From NCBI RefSeq assembly GCF_017940685.1, contig NZ_JAGAYD010000265.1:1-46455 (forward strand): a stretch of DNA of 46,455 nucleotides, given 5' to 3'. This document shows positions 1 to 9,005 of the stretch, piece after piece. Each line of letters begins with the position of its first letter. Within the stretch, counting starts at the first letter, position 1. The stretch is from Butyrivibrio sp. Its GTDB lineage: Bacteria; Bacillota; Clostridia; Lachnospirales; Lachnospiraceae. A program made the position numbers and the translations under genes. The notes under the pieces were generated by a model. The model was not told the origin of the DNA. It saw only the letters and a list, made by a program, of their open reading frames with translations, and did not search any database.

Positions 1-650
1 GTGGGTTAAATAGTGGAATTCAGACTGAATGGCTTATTTTCTTATCTCAGTCCGTAAAAAGATGGCCAATATCAATTGTTATTAAATTGTATTACGGACT
101 ACATAGTGTTTTTTGAGTGCACAGTCCGTAAAACGGTTTTTTTCAAGGAATTATGCCACTGGATCCGGAAGGAAAGTTACGGACTGCAGGCTCTGAAAGC
201 GGGTTCTGGTCTGAAATTGGATTTTTTTGAGGCTTTTAGCGGGAAATAATGACCTACTGTAGAGCATTTTTCTATGCTATAGTCCGTAATCAAAAAATTT
301 GGCATTTTTTGGACCACATGTTGCGCTCAAAAGCGTTATTCAAAAGTGGGTTTTGGCCAATCTAATACCTTCAATTGATTTCCTTATTATTGGTCCTAGC
401 TTTTTCTGGTCTTGAAGAAAAGAATCAGGGTACTTTAATACCATCGAAAGGGTATGTGGATACTGGTATTAGATTTCTTGCGCTAATTTTTGGGGCTTAA
501 ACAAAACCACAACGTGAAATTCATACCCGTCAGCGATGTAAGAGTCGTGGGTATTAGATTTGTTAAAATATCAGGCGATATTTTCGCAAAACCATAATAC
601 CTGCAGAAGATAAAGTTGACAATGGTATTATATTGACTCTGTGACGCTGG
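1..650. repeat. Non-coding region with two families of short inverted words
   Basis: No convincing gene is present. The word AGTCCGTAA or its reverse complement TTACGGACT occurs five times (49-57, 92-100, 123-131, 177-185, 281-289), alternating in orientation, so 49/92 and 123/177 can pair; the second pair extends to 10 bp. From 363 on it is replaced by TAATACC or its complement GGTATTA, six times (363-369, 436-442, 465-471, 550-556, 595-601, 624-630). The pairs 436/465 and 595/624 both enclose exactly 22 bases. Two of the GGTATTA copies (465, 550) continue as GGTATTAGATTT. The words do not overlap a reading frame of note. They could be protein binding sites, structured RNA or decayed mobile DNA; nothing decides between these. 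Confidence 0.7.
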
Positions 651-835
651 TCACAGCACGATATATCGCGATGCAGAAGACACTGTGCATCCATAGTGCA
701 TAAGCGCAACTAAAACGCATGTGGTAATCCAATTCACTGCCTACAACACCCTATCCATGGCCGCTTGATCACTAAAAAAGTCTGACCGGATGAATGTCAA
801 TAGCACCGTGGAATACCGCAGCAGATCGCACAGAA

Positions 836-866
836 TAAGACAAAAGAACCGTCCCCGTGTCTTGGT
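836..866. repeat. REP-like palindromic element remnant
   Basis: The stretch reads on the minus strand as GACACGGGGACGGTTCTTTT followed by GTC, with GACAAAAGAACC/GTCCCCGTGTC on the plus strand. This word is familiar from repetitive elements linked to IS200-like (REP-associated, Y1) transposases in Clostridia. No transposase gene is present here, and a single copy is seen in the window. Recognition is from memory of that repeat class. Confidence 0.45.
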
Positions 867-964
867 GCGGTCTGCGAGGATATGCCGCGAAAGGCTATTG
901 AGATTCATCAGATCAGACTTATAATTCAAAAAGCAGCCATGGATAAGCTTATTGCTTATCAAGA

Positions 965-1609
965 TCAGGCAAGGTCAGATGCGATATCGATATTTTCACC
1001 AGTAATTCCAACCCAAGCGCCGTCCTTAGCTTCGTTTGCTTCGGCGTGAGCAAGGAGCCATTTGTTTGTTGCTGTGAGCATGCGGTCTTCCTGGTTTTTA
1101 GCTTCAAATGAAGGCTTGCCTACGTTTGTACCCTTAGGAAGTCCAACAAGAACCTGGAATCCAGAATCCTTGTGAGCCTGGCAAGGTGCATAGTGAAGGG
1201 CTGTAGCGTAAACCTCGATCATTGTGCCTGCAGGGCATAGGAAAGCCTTAACCTTGCTGGAGTCGATCTTGTAGTCAACGATCTCTTCTCTCTTAGCAAG
1301 AAGGAGAATAAAGTCAGTTGAGCCAAGATTGATCTCAGATGAACGGTGATACTCAAGGCAGTTGAGCTTGGTATTGTGTCCGTTGCACCATCCAAACTGC
1401 ATATCAGATCCCCCAAAGAGACTGTTTGTGATGGATGCTGCTGCATCAAGAGACTGAAGAGCTGGCTCCTCAGCAACGTAGTCTGTTCCCTCTGGAATAG
1501 GAGTCTTGTCCTTAAGTGCCTGTGCAATTGCCTTCTTTTCTTCTTCGTAACCCTCGATGATCCTGCCGTAGTTTGTGAACTCAGGATCGCTTACATTATA
1601 TATCTTCAT
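965..1609 (-). CDS. DUF4867 family protein
   Basis: A 214-residue protein beginning MKIYNVSDPEF, typical of DUF4867 family proteins, which have no established activity. It has no signal peptide or membrane segment and should be cytosolic. The open frame continues 23 codons further upstream, but the ATG at 1609 has a GGGAG ribosome binding site about 8 bases before it and gives the usual family N terminus, so that start is chosen. Visible features are a basic/acidic mix, a Cys-Asn-Gly-His segment (WCNGHNTKLNC) in the middle and a conserved-looking LNCLEYHRSSEIN stretch. It stands alone, divergent from the HD-GYP operon. Family assignment is from sequence recognition; function unknown. Confidence 0.7.
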   Translation of the reverse strand: MKIYNVSDPEFTNYGRIIEGYEEEKKAIAQALKDKTPIPEGTDYVAEEPALQSLDAAASITNSLFGGSDMQFGWCNGHNTKLNCLEYHRSSEINLGSTDFILLLAKREEIVDYKIDSSKVKAFLCPAGTMIEVYATALHYAPCQAHKDSGFQVLVGLPKGTNVGKPSFEAKNQEDRMLTATNKWLLAHAEANEAKDGAWVGITGENIDIASDLA

Positions 1610-1817
1610 ACCTGTCTCCCTTCTGAAAAGATATTTTTTCTCATAATCATGATAGAGCCTTGGCGCAGCGTCTGCCAATCATTTGTAGGCAATTTCTTTT
1701 CAAAAGTTGCTAGGTCTTTTATTCTTGCAATAAAAATACTACAATATGATTATTGATAAACATAATTGCGTGAGTAATGATTCAGGGATCTGGCTTATTT
1801 ATGAGGGGATGAGACGT

Positions 1818-4800
1818 ATGAAAGATAAGAAAACCTGGCAGATCGTTCTATTTACTGCAATATGTGTGTGCCTGAACGTGGGGGGAAGATTCTTTGCCGT
1901 ATGGCTAGGGTTGCCATTATGGATGGATTCTTTTGGTACGGCACTGGCGGCCTTCTTTGGCGGACCAGTTTGCGGCGCCTTAGTTGGCGTTACAGGTAAC
2001 CTGGCATATTGCGTTATCAGCCGCATGTCAGCGGCGTATTCCATTACAAGTATTGCGCTTGGAATAGTCATAGGTATAGCTGCACGTCAGCGATGGTTTG
2101 ACCGGTTCTTTGGTTTTATGAGGACCGCCACACTTTGTATGCTGACGGCACTTGTTGTGTCTGTTCCAGTTAATTTCATTTTTGATAACGGTTATACCGG
2201 AAATAAATGGGGAAATGGTGTAATCGACTATCTGCTTGAGAGAAACTGGCCTATGTTTGTCTGCGCTGTACTAGGACAGCTTTCCATTGAATTTGCGGAT
2301 AAACTTCTTACAGTGCTGGCGTTGTACCTGCTTGTCAGAGTAAAGCGCTGGAACAGCCACGAGAGCAGCGAAAAGAAAAAGCTCCAGGGAAATACTGCAA
2401 GGGCAGCTATCATGCTGCTTCTTACCTTTGGACTTAGCATGGCTCTTCCTGTTACTTCTGAAGCTTCAACAGGCGCAACTGACGAAAGCGAAGATTATAA
2501 CGATTATGTTCAGAGCATCTACAGCAGTAACAATGGTCTTCCCTGCGGAGAAGCCAATGACATCACTCAGACCAATGACGGTGTTTTGTGGATAGGTACC
2601 TATGCGGGACTTTACCGCTACAACGGCAGAGAATTCAGATGGGTTGATAAATATGATTCTGTAAAGAACGTAAACTGCCTGTATGTAGATGAAGAGGGCC
2701 GTCTGTGGATCGGAACCAATGATAACGGTCTTTCGATTGTCATCAGGGAAAAGCTGGTAAATGTGCTGGATCAGTCAGATGGACTGCCTTCCAACTCTGT
2801 AAGGTGTATCACCAGGGCATCTGATGGATATTACTATGTTGGAACAACCAGCAGTATGCAGATCATCATGATGAACAATGGCTTAAAAGCCATCAATACC
2901 CTTAATGAAGTGAATTACACAGAAAGTATCTGTGCAGATAAAAAAGACCATGTAGCAACCATTACTTCAGATGGACAACTGTTCCTTATGAAGGGCGGCG
3001 AGATACTGGATACATTAAAGCTTCCTAGTGAGGAGGAGCTTTTTAACTGCTGTACCTTTGCTCCTACAGGAATACTGATGGTTGGTACTTCTACTGACCA
3101 CATCTACAGTTATGACGTTTCTTCGGACAAGTTTAAGAAGGTTGGCGTCATGAACTGCAGCAATGTGTCTCACATTAACAATATCAGCTACATAAATGAC
3201 GGAACGCTGTTCATATCATCAGACAGCGGTGTTTCCTATATAAATAAGAGCGGCTATCACAGTTTAAATACCAATGAGTTCAATAACTCAATTGACAACA
3301 TGCTATGTGATTATCAGGGAAATCTGTGGTTCACATCTTCAAGACTGGGACTACTGAGGCTGGCAAAATCTCCTTTCAAGGATATCTACGGCTCTATTGG
3401 AATGGAGCGAAAGGTTGTAAATGCCATTGTGCTCTGGGAGGGCAATTACTACATCGGTACAGATAGCGGCCTTGATGTGGTTGACAGGGCATGCCACAAC
3501 CAGATAGAAAATGAACTTACACAAAAGCTTGATGGCAAGCGAATCCGTTGCCTGTATGTGGACAGACAGAACCATCTGTGGGTATGTACTTACGGAAATG
3601 GACTTATGGAATACACTGCAGATGGTAAAGAGTGGGAATATAATGCCGATGCCGGTAGCTTTGGCAATAAGGCCCGTGTTGTTACAGGCCTTTCAGATGG
3701 GACCATTCTTGCGGCAGGTGACACTGGAATAAGCTACATAAAAGATCACAAGATCACCAAGACAATTGGCCTCCAGGATGGTCTTATAAACTCCATGATC
3801 CTGACTTTGACAGAAAGAAAAGACGGAACCATCTTAGCTGGTACAGACGGCGATGGCATTGCAGTTTTAAAGGACGGTCAGGTTGTAGACATGATAACCA
3901 GAGACGACGGCCTTAGCAGCGGCGTAATCCTTAGAACTATCAAGGATCCCAAGTCAGAGGGCGTATTTTTGGTTACCAGTAACAGCTTGTGTTATTTAGA
4001 GCCAGATCAGACCATAAGGGTTTTTGAAAAGTTCCCGTATTTCAACAACTACGACATCTGGGTAAAGGATGAGGATACTCTGTTTGTTATGTCCAGTGCC
4101 GGAATTTACGTGGTAGAGCGAGATGAGCTAGTAGCTGGAGGCGAGATCGCCTGGGAACTTCTTGATGCAAGAAGAGGTCTTGGAACATCTCTTACAGCCA
4201 ATTCCTGGAACTATTACGACGAGGCCGGGGAGTTGCTTCTTCCCTGCGACACCGGCGTATACATGATAGATGTTGAAAAATACAACAGTGATGTGCGTTC
4301 TTACCGTATGCAGCTGGCATCCGTAAAGCTTGATGGCGTATTGCAGCCACCGCTTAGAAAGGGCGCTATTACTGTAGGACAGGGCATCAGCCGTGTTGAA
4401 CTTGGACCTGAGATATTAAACTATACGATCCAGGAGCCAAATGTAGGCTACTTCCTTGAAGGATACGACACACAGTGGACAATTGTTCCTCAGAACAGCC
4501 TTAACAACATCATTTATGTAAATCTGCCAGCAGGAACCTACACCTTCCACCTTGCGATCTTAGACAGCGCAGGAGATAAGGTTTTGGAGGAGAGAACCTT
4601 TGAACTGGTAAAAGAAGGCGAATTTTACGAGCAGCCATATTTCTTTTTCTATATGCTGACGATCATGAGCCTTATCATATTCTGGTTTACATGGCTTGTT
4701 GTACAAAGACAGATAAATCAGCAGCAGATCAAGATCAATATGGCCAACGAAACAGTCATGGCTATAGCGAACGCCGTCGATGCCAAGGACGTACGTACTC

Positions 4801-5489
4801 ACCAGCATTCTCTTAGAGTTGCTGAGTATTCGGTGCTGATCGCTCAGGAAATGCACATCTTTAAATGGTGGGAAAAAGACAGGATGCTCTCCAACCTTAA
4901 AAAGGCGGCACAGATGCATGATATCGGTAAGATCGCCGTTCCTGACAGTGTTCTTAATAAGGTTGGCCGTCTTACGGATGACGAGTATGCCAAGATGAAA
5001 TCTCATGTTGTAAAGGGTGCTGAGATCCTTAAGGACTTTACCCTTGTTGAACACGTAGAGGAAGGAACCAGATATCACCACGAAAGATATGACGGAAAAG
5101 GCTATCCTGACGGACTTAAGGGAGAAGAGATCCCGCTGTTTGGCAGGATCATCGGTGTGGCAGATGCCTTTGATGCCATGACTTCAAACCGTGTATATCG
5201 AAACCATATGGATACCGCCTATGTTATGACGGAGATGCTAAGGGGACGAGGAACTCAGTTTGATCCTGCCGCTCTGGATGCATTCTTCAGGCTCCTTGAT
5301 AAAAAAGTTATCGATCTGGATGCAATCTATGCTCAGAAGAGAGCTGAGATCCAGCAGGCCGGCGAAGAGCAGTCAGAAGAGCTAAAGCGCCGTGTTGAGG
5401 AGGATAAAAAGATCCAGGAAGCGGAGATGAAAAACGAATCCAAGGATTCTTCTTCAGAGACTAAGGAAGAGAAAGGAGCAGAGGTATGA
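1818..5489 (+). CDS. Membrane receptor with propeller, Y_Y_Y and HD-GYP c-di-GMP phosphodiesterase domains
   Basis: A 1,223-residue modular receptor. Residues about 5-180 form a multi-pass membrane domain rich in Gly/Ala, resembling the S component of ECF vitamin transporters. A further hydrophobic segment (about 200-217) leads into a long extracellular region of two-component-regulator propeller blades (for example DGVLWIGTYAGLYRY, EGRLWIGTNDNGL, QNHLWVCTYGNGL) and a Y_Y_Y domain (about 855-935). A TM helix (about 940-963) is followed by a cytosolic HD-GYP domain with intact MHDIGK (His1034-Asp1035) and GKGYPDG (Gly1095-Tyr-Pro1097) motifs, so it probably hydrolyses c-di-GMP. A charged Glu/Lys tail ends the protein. 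The frame opens at 1746, but ATG 1818 has GAGGGG 9 bases upstream. The stop overlaps the next start (ATGA), so the binding protein downstream is probably co-translated. The output is usually a histidine kinase or diguanylate cyclase on this architecture; here it is HD-GYP. Confidence 0.9.
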   Translation: MKDKKTWQIVLFTAICVCLNVGGRFFAVWLGLPLWMDSFGTALAAFFGGPVCGALVGVTGNLAYCVISRMSAAYSITSIALGIVIGIAARQRWFDRFFGFMRTATLCMLTALVVSVPVNFIFDNGYTGNKWGNGVIDYLLERNWPMFVCAVLGQLSIEFADKLLTVLALYLLVRVKRWNSHESSEKKKLQGNTARAAIMLLLTFGLSMALPVTSEASTGATDESEDYNDYVQSIYSSNNGLPCGEANDITQTNDGVLWIGTYAGLYRYNGREFRWVDKYDSVKNVNCLYVDEEGRLWIGTNDNGLSIVIREKLVNVLDQSDGLPSNSVRCITRASDGYYYVGTTSSMQIIMMNNGLKAINTLNEVNYTESICADKKDHVATITSDGQLFLMKGGEILDTLKLPSEEELFNCCTFAPTGILMVGTSTDHIYSYDVSSDKFKKVGVMNCSNVSHINNISYINDGTLFISSDSGVSYINKSGYHSLNTNEFNNSIDNMLCDYQGNLWFTSSRLGLLRLAKSPFKDIYGSIGMERKVVNAIVLWEGNYYIGTDSGLDVVDRACHNQIENELTQKLDGKRIRCLYVDRQNHLWVCTYGNGLMEYTADGKEWEYNADAGSFGNKARVVTGLSDGTILAAGDTGISYIKDHKITKTIGLQDGLINSMILTLTERKDGTILAGTDGDGIAVLKDGQVVDMITRDDGLSSGVILRTIKDPKSEGVFLVTSNSLCYLEPDQTIRVFEKFPYFNNYDIWVKDEDTLFVMSSAGIYVVERDELVAGGEIAWELLDARRGLGTSLTANSWNYYDEAGELLLPCDTGVYMIDVEKYNSDVRSYRMQLASVKLDGVLQPPLRKGAITVGQGISRVELGPEILNYTIQEPNVGYFLEGYDTQWTIVPQNSLNNIIYVNLPAGTYTFHLAILDSAGDKVLEERTFELVKEGEFYEQPYFFFYMLTIMSLIIFWFTWLVVQRQINQQQIKINMANETVMAIANAVDAKDVRTHQHSLRVAEYSVLIAQEMHIFKWWEKDRMLSNLKKAAQMHDIGKIAVPDSVLNKVGRLTDDEYAKMKSHVVKGAEILKDFTLVEHVEEGTRYHHERYDGKGYPDGLKGEEIPLFGRIIGVADAFDAMTSNRVYRNHMDTAYVMTEMLRGRGTQFDPAALDAFFRLLDKKVIDLDAIYAQKRAEIQQAGEEQSEELKRRVEEDKKIQEAEMKNESKDSSSETKEEKGAEV

Positions 5490-6682
5490 AACGAGTATAC
5501 ATAGCAACTTTCCTGACCTGTTTGAGTTTGCTGGCCATCTTTTTAGGATGCTTTAAGTTCTTTAATATCACTGGTAAAAGAGACCACCTGACAATTGGAT
5601 TTATCTACGATAACGACGAGAGTACACCATATACTTACAACTTTTCACTGGCCAAGGACGCCCTTGAAAAAGAGTATGGGGAGAAGATAACTATTTTGAC
5701 CAGCAGCAATGTCCTTGATGAGGAGATGGAAGAACCTTTAAGGGAACTGGCAGATCAGGGCTGCGATATCATATTCTTTAACGGCTACAGCGAGCTTGTA
5801 GTCAAGCTTGCTCCGGAGTATCCAAATATCCAGTTCTGCCAGACATCTTACATGGATATGTATGGGAAGACGGTTCCGGAAAACTACCACACCTTTAAGG
5901 GTGAAGCTTATCAGGGCCGTTATGTAAGCGGAATCGCTGCAGGCATGAAGATAAAACAGATGATAGATGAGGGAATAATATCTGCAGATCAGGCTCTGGT
6001 GGGCTTTGTGGCAGCGTTCCCAACATCTGAGGTCATCTCAGGATACACAGCGTTTATTCTGGGAGTAAGATCCATTGTGCCAGAGGCCACAATGAAGGTT
6101 AGCTATACCAATACATGGAGTAGTTACGCCCAGGAAAAGAAAGCGGCTCAAAAGCTCGTTGAAGAGGGGTGCGTGATCATATCACAGCACACCGATACCA
6201 TTGGCCCCGCAATAACCTGCGAAGAGGAGACCACTGAGGAAAGGCCACTGTACTTTGTAGGCTATAATCAGAGTATGTCTGAAGTTGCACCTGCAACAAG
6301 TCTTATTACTTCAAGGATATGCTGGGAGCCATATATACTTGGAGCTGTGGACGCTGTCTTTTCAAACAAAACTATAGAGTCCAGGATTTCAGGCAATATT
6401 CATGGTACTGATGTCTGTGCCGGCTATGAGCAGGGCTGGGTAGAAGTGGAAGAGCTAAACCATCAGGTTGCTGCTCCTGGAACACAGGAGGCCATGGATA
6501 AGGCCGTTGAGCAGTTCAAACGAGGCAACGTTGATTTTGTTTATAAGGGAAATCTTGTTGGCGTTAATCCTGAGGATCCTAGTGATACCTATGACTTAAG
6601 TCAGGGATATATAGAAAACGAGAATACATCATATCCTCTGTTCCATTACATTCTTACAGATGTGGTTACAGTGGAGAAATAA
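5486..6682 (+). CDS. BMP family (Med/PnrA-like) substrate-binding protein
   Basis: A 398-residue periplasmic-type binding protein of the BMP/Med/PnrA family, whose known members bind purine nucleosides for ABC import or act as antigens. Seen in the sequence: an N-terminal hydrophobic segment ending FLGC (Cys22), a near-lipobox with Phe at -3, so it may be lipidated or simply membrane anchored; the typical LTIGFIYDN first strand; DIIFFNGYSE; YQGRYVSGIAAGMK; VGFVAAFPTSEVISGYTAFILG; and IISQHTDTIGPA. The start codon overlaps the receptor gene's stop by four bases and no permease or ATPase genes follow, only a terminator. That suggests it feeds or modulates the HD-GYP receptor rather than an ABC importer; this last point is inference. 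Confidence 0.88.
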   Translation: MKRVYIATFLTCLSLLAIFLGCFKFFNITGKRDHLTIGFIYDNDESTPYTYNFSLAKDALEKEYGEKITILTSSNVLDEEMEEPLRELADQGCDIIFFNGYSELVVKLAPEYPNIQFCQTSYMDMYGKTVPENYHTFKGEAYQGRYVSGIAAGMKIKQMIDEGIISADQALVGFVAAFPTSEVISGYTAFILGVRSIVPEATMKVSYTNTWSSYAQEKKAAQKLVEEGCVIISQHTDTIGPAITCEEETTEERPLYFVGYNQSMSEVAPATSLITSRICWEPYILGAVDAVFSNKTIESRISGNIHGTDVCAGYEQGWVEVEELNHQVAAPGTQEAMDKAVEQFKRGNVDFVYKGNLVGVNPEDPSDTYDLSQGYIENENTSYPLFHYILTDVVTVEK

Positions 6683-6716
6683 GCCCTGTAATTTGCAAAA
6701 TATGCCAAGTCGCAAT

Positions 6717-6753
6717 AAAATACCTACAATACTACCTGTTGTAGGTATTTTTT
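6717..6753 (+). terminator. Rho-independent terminator after the receptor/BMP operon
   Basis: An 11-bp perfect stem (AATACCTACAA at 6719-6729 with TTGTAGGTATT at 6739-6749) and 9-base loop is followed by a T run to 6753. It closes the two-gene operon and separates the next gene. Confidence 0.9.
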
Positions 6754-6793
6754 GTGCAGGTAGTAAATTTTGTGTGTGGAGCGATGTTTTTAG

Positions 6794-8380
6794 ATGAAAA
6801 ATAGTACCAAAGGCGCCCTTATTGTCACAGGAATGGCGCTTGTTATGACAGCATCACTGGTGGGTGGATATAAGTTCATAACCCACGTAAGTCCTAAGGT
6901 TAAGACAGAGTTTGATAACTATACAAATCCTATAACACAGCAGCTTATCAAGGACTTTGAAATTCCAGAGAAAGAGAAGGAAGAGCCAAAGGAAGAACCT
7001 TCCGAATTCTCATATACCGGATCTGTGAAAAGAACTTACGATAGCCCGGTAATCTACCAGAAAGGTGGATATATCTTTAATTCTGATGGGAAAATGCTCA
7101 CAGATTTCAGAGGCGAAAAGGGAAATGATGTAAGGCTTACAAAAAGCATTGATGGATCCAGGGCTGTTCTTGTAGAAGATGATAAGTGCGTGTATATTGA
7201 CGCAGACCTCAATACTACAGAGATCTCTAACACCTGTAGGCTCGCTGGAATGAGCTTTGACGGAAAGTATTTCTTTCACCTGGATCAGGAAGGCAGTGGT
7301 CAGGCTGTTTATATCCGTGACATCGATAAAGGCGATGACTATTTGATAGCTAAGACTCCGGCCACTTTTAGAAGTGTCTGCATTTCTCCTGACGGAAGGA
7401 CTTTAGTTTACTCCTTTTACAGCGATAAAACCACGATCTTTGTCCAGGGGATTGATATTCCGGAAACGAAATATGAAACCGATGACTGCAACAGCATCAT
7501 AACTGTATCCAACGATGGCGAGACTATTTTTTACAGTTCTTATGACAAAGATACTGAATACCACTGCATTCATCAGGGCAAGATCACTGATCTTGGAACC
7601 AAGAATTACAGGCATGACTATTTAGACAGGGAATGCAAGCAGATCCTGTATCAGGACAAAAAAGGCAGCGTCAAGTACTATAGGGCAGGAGATAAAAAGC
7701 CTGTTACACTGCTTAAAGAGGATGAAGCCAGGATCAAACTTGGATGTGTGGCAGCTCAGCAACAGGATATCTACATGGAAGATTATGTCCTTGATACGGA
7801 CAGTTTTGCTGATGCTGTGATGATCGAGGCTGATTATAAATGTTATGCACTTTCCGGCAATACACCGGAAGTAGTGGAAATGAGCAAAGGCCTAAGTAAG
7901 ATTTACTCTTATGAAACCTGTGTAACTCCTGAAGGTCCAGCCTGTATCTGTAAAATTGATGGAGAATATGTAAAGCTTGTTTATGACGGCAAGGATATAA
8001 ACAGAACGCCGGTCTATGAGTGTGAGAGAACAACGACTGATATTACCTGCAATGACGATCTTACAAAAGTCTGGGTAAGAGACGGCAATAATATTTACTA
8101 TGTTGAAGAGGGTAAAGAGCCGGTTCTGGTATTTGAGCTTGAAGGTGGTGCAGCTTACACCACATATGACCTTGACTGGGATCCTTCTACCGACAGATGT
8201 TGCTTTGTGGTTAGCTCAGTTCTGTACAGTGTGGGAACAACTGCGGACAGCAGAGTTGAGATGAATAACTGCAAGTTCTTTTCATCATATTCAACAAATG
8301 AATGTAAGATCCTCACCGTTTATGGTACTGATGGCAATACTTATATTGTGGTAGGCGGACAGGCTTATAAATTACGCTGA
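6794..8380 (+). CDS. Membrane-anchored propeller-like protein of unknown function
   Basis: A 528-residue protein with one N-terminal signal-anchor helix (about residues 8-30), a Glu/Lys/Pro-rich spacer (about 55-72) and then a long extracellular beta-rich region. The latter has repeated blade-like units such as SFDGKYFFHL, SPDGRTLVYSFY and SNDGETIFYSSY, resembling TolB/WD40-type propellers. No catalytic motif was recognised. It lies just downstream of the terminator that ends the HD-GYP/BMP operon and 8 bases before the nucleotidase gene. The ATG at 6794 has a weak upstream GGAG about 11 bases away. It could be a sensor, scaffold or polysaccharide-binding surface protein; assignment does not go beyond fold-level resemblance. 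Confidence 0.75.
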   Translation: MKNSTKGALIVTGMALVMTASLVGGYKFITHVSPKVKTEFDNYTNPITQQLIKDFEIPEKEKEEPKEEPSEFSYTGSVKRTYDSPVIYQKGGYIFNSDGKMLTDFRGEKGNDVRLTKSIDGSRAVLVEDDKCVYIDADLNTTEISNTCRLAGMSFDGKYFFHLDQEGSGQAVYIRDIDKGDDYLIAKTPATFRSVCISPDGRTLVYSFYSDKTTIFVQGIDIPETKYETDDCNSIITVSNDGETIFYSSYDKDTEYHCIHQGKITDLGTKNYRHDYLDRECKQILYQDKKGSVKYYRAGDKKPVTLLKEDEARIKLGCVAAQQQDIYMEDYVLDTDSFADAVMIEADYKCYALSGNTPEVVEMSKGLSKIYSYETCVTPEGPACICKIDGEYVKLVYDGKDINRTPVYECERTTTDITCNDDLTKVWVRDGNNIYYVEEGKEPVLVFELEGGAAYTTYDLDWDPSTDRCCFVVSSVLYSVGTTADSRVEMNNCKFFSSYSTNECKILTVYGTDGNTYIVVGGQAYKLR

Positions 8381-8388
8381 GGTGCGAC

Positions 8389-8985
8389 ATGAAGATATAT
8401 ATAGATTTTGACGATTGCCTTTGTGAGACAGCAAGGTCTTTTTGCGAGATCGGAAAACGTCTCTACGGCAAGGATGTTCCCTATGAGAGCATCCGTAGCT
8501 TTAACCTGCAGGAGTCCTTTGATCTTACAGATGAGCAGTACGAGGAGTTCATGCATGAGGGACACAAACCTGAGGTGATCCTTGGATATGAGGAGACTCC
8601 GGGAGCCTCAAGGGTCATAAATGAATGGATCGATCAGGGAAAAGAGGTATTCATAATCACAGGTCGGCCCTACTCGACCTATGAAACCTCCAGGAAATGG
8701 CTTGATGATCATGGCCTTTCCAGGGTACAGCTTTTCTTTTTAAATAAATATGGACGAGATTTTTTCTATAAGGACAGCACTTATAACCTTGAACTTGAGG
8801 ACTACTACAAGATGAAGTTTGATGTGGCTATAGAGGATTCGCCCATGGCATTTAAATTCTTTGACCATCTGCCAGATTTAAAGGTCATGCTCTTTAACAG
8901 ACCATGGAACGAAGACTGCAAGCTGCCAGGAGATAACTATCACCGGAGCCCTGACTGGGACTGGATCCGGGAGCAGGTCGGATAA
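8389..8985 (+). CDS. HAD superfamily 5'-nucleotidase (NT5C type)
   Basis: A 198-residue cytosolic HAD phosphatase resembling the 5' nucleotidase, deoxy (NT5C) family, which dephosphorylates nucleoside monophosphates. Motif I is IDFDDCLCET (Asp6 nucleophile, Asp8), motif II VFIITGRPYST, and motif IV VAIEDSP. An alpha-helical cap lies after motif I. The substitution of Gly by Asp in the usual DxDGT gives DFDDC, which also occurs in this nucleotidase group. The gene starts 8 bases after the preceding stop, with GAGGTG as ribosome binding site. Substrate is not determined; a role in nucleotide salvage or house-cleaning is inferred. Confidence 0.82.
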   Translation: MKIYIDFDDCLCETARSFCEIGKRLYGKDVPYESIRSFNLQESFDLTDEQYEEFMHEGHKPEVILGYEETPGASRVINEWIDQGKEVFIITGRPYSTYETSRKWLDDHGLSRVQLFFLNKYGRDFFYKDSTYNLELEDYYKMKFDVAIEDSPMAFKFFDHLPDLKVMLFNRPWNEDCKLPGDNYHRSPDWDWIREQVG

Positions 8986-9005
8986 AAACATCAAGGAGAG
9001 CCAAT

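Noticed and set aside
1-650. CRISPR-like repeat array
   Set aside because: The repeated words are only 7-12 bases, occur in both orientations and have irregular spacing, unlike CRISPR direct repeats.
741-962. A 73-codon minus-strand open frame containing the REP-like sequence
   Set aside because: It is low in coding character, has no good ribosome binding site, and its TRGRFFCLI segment is the translation of the palindromic repeat.
4560-5081. Antisense open frame of 173 codons inside the HD-GYP gene
   Set aside because: It lies wholly opposite the conserved HD-GYP region, has no family resemblance and is explained as a shadow of the plus-strand codon pattern.
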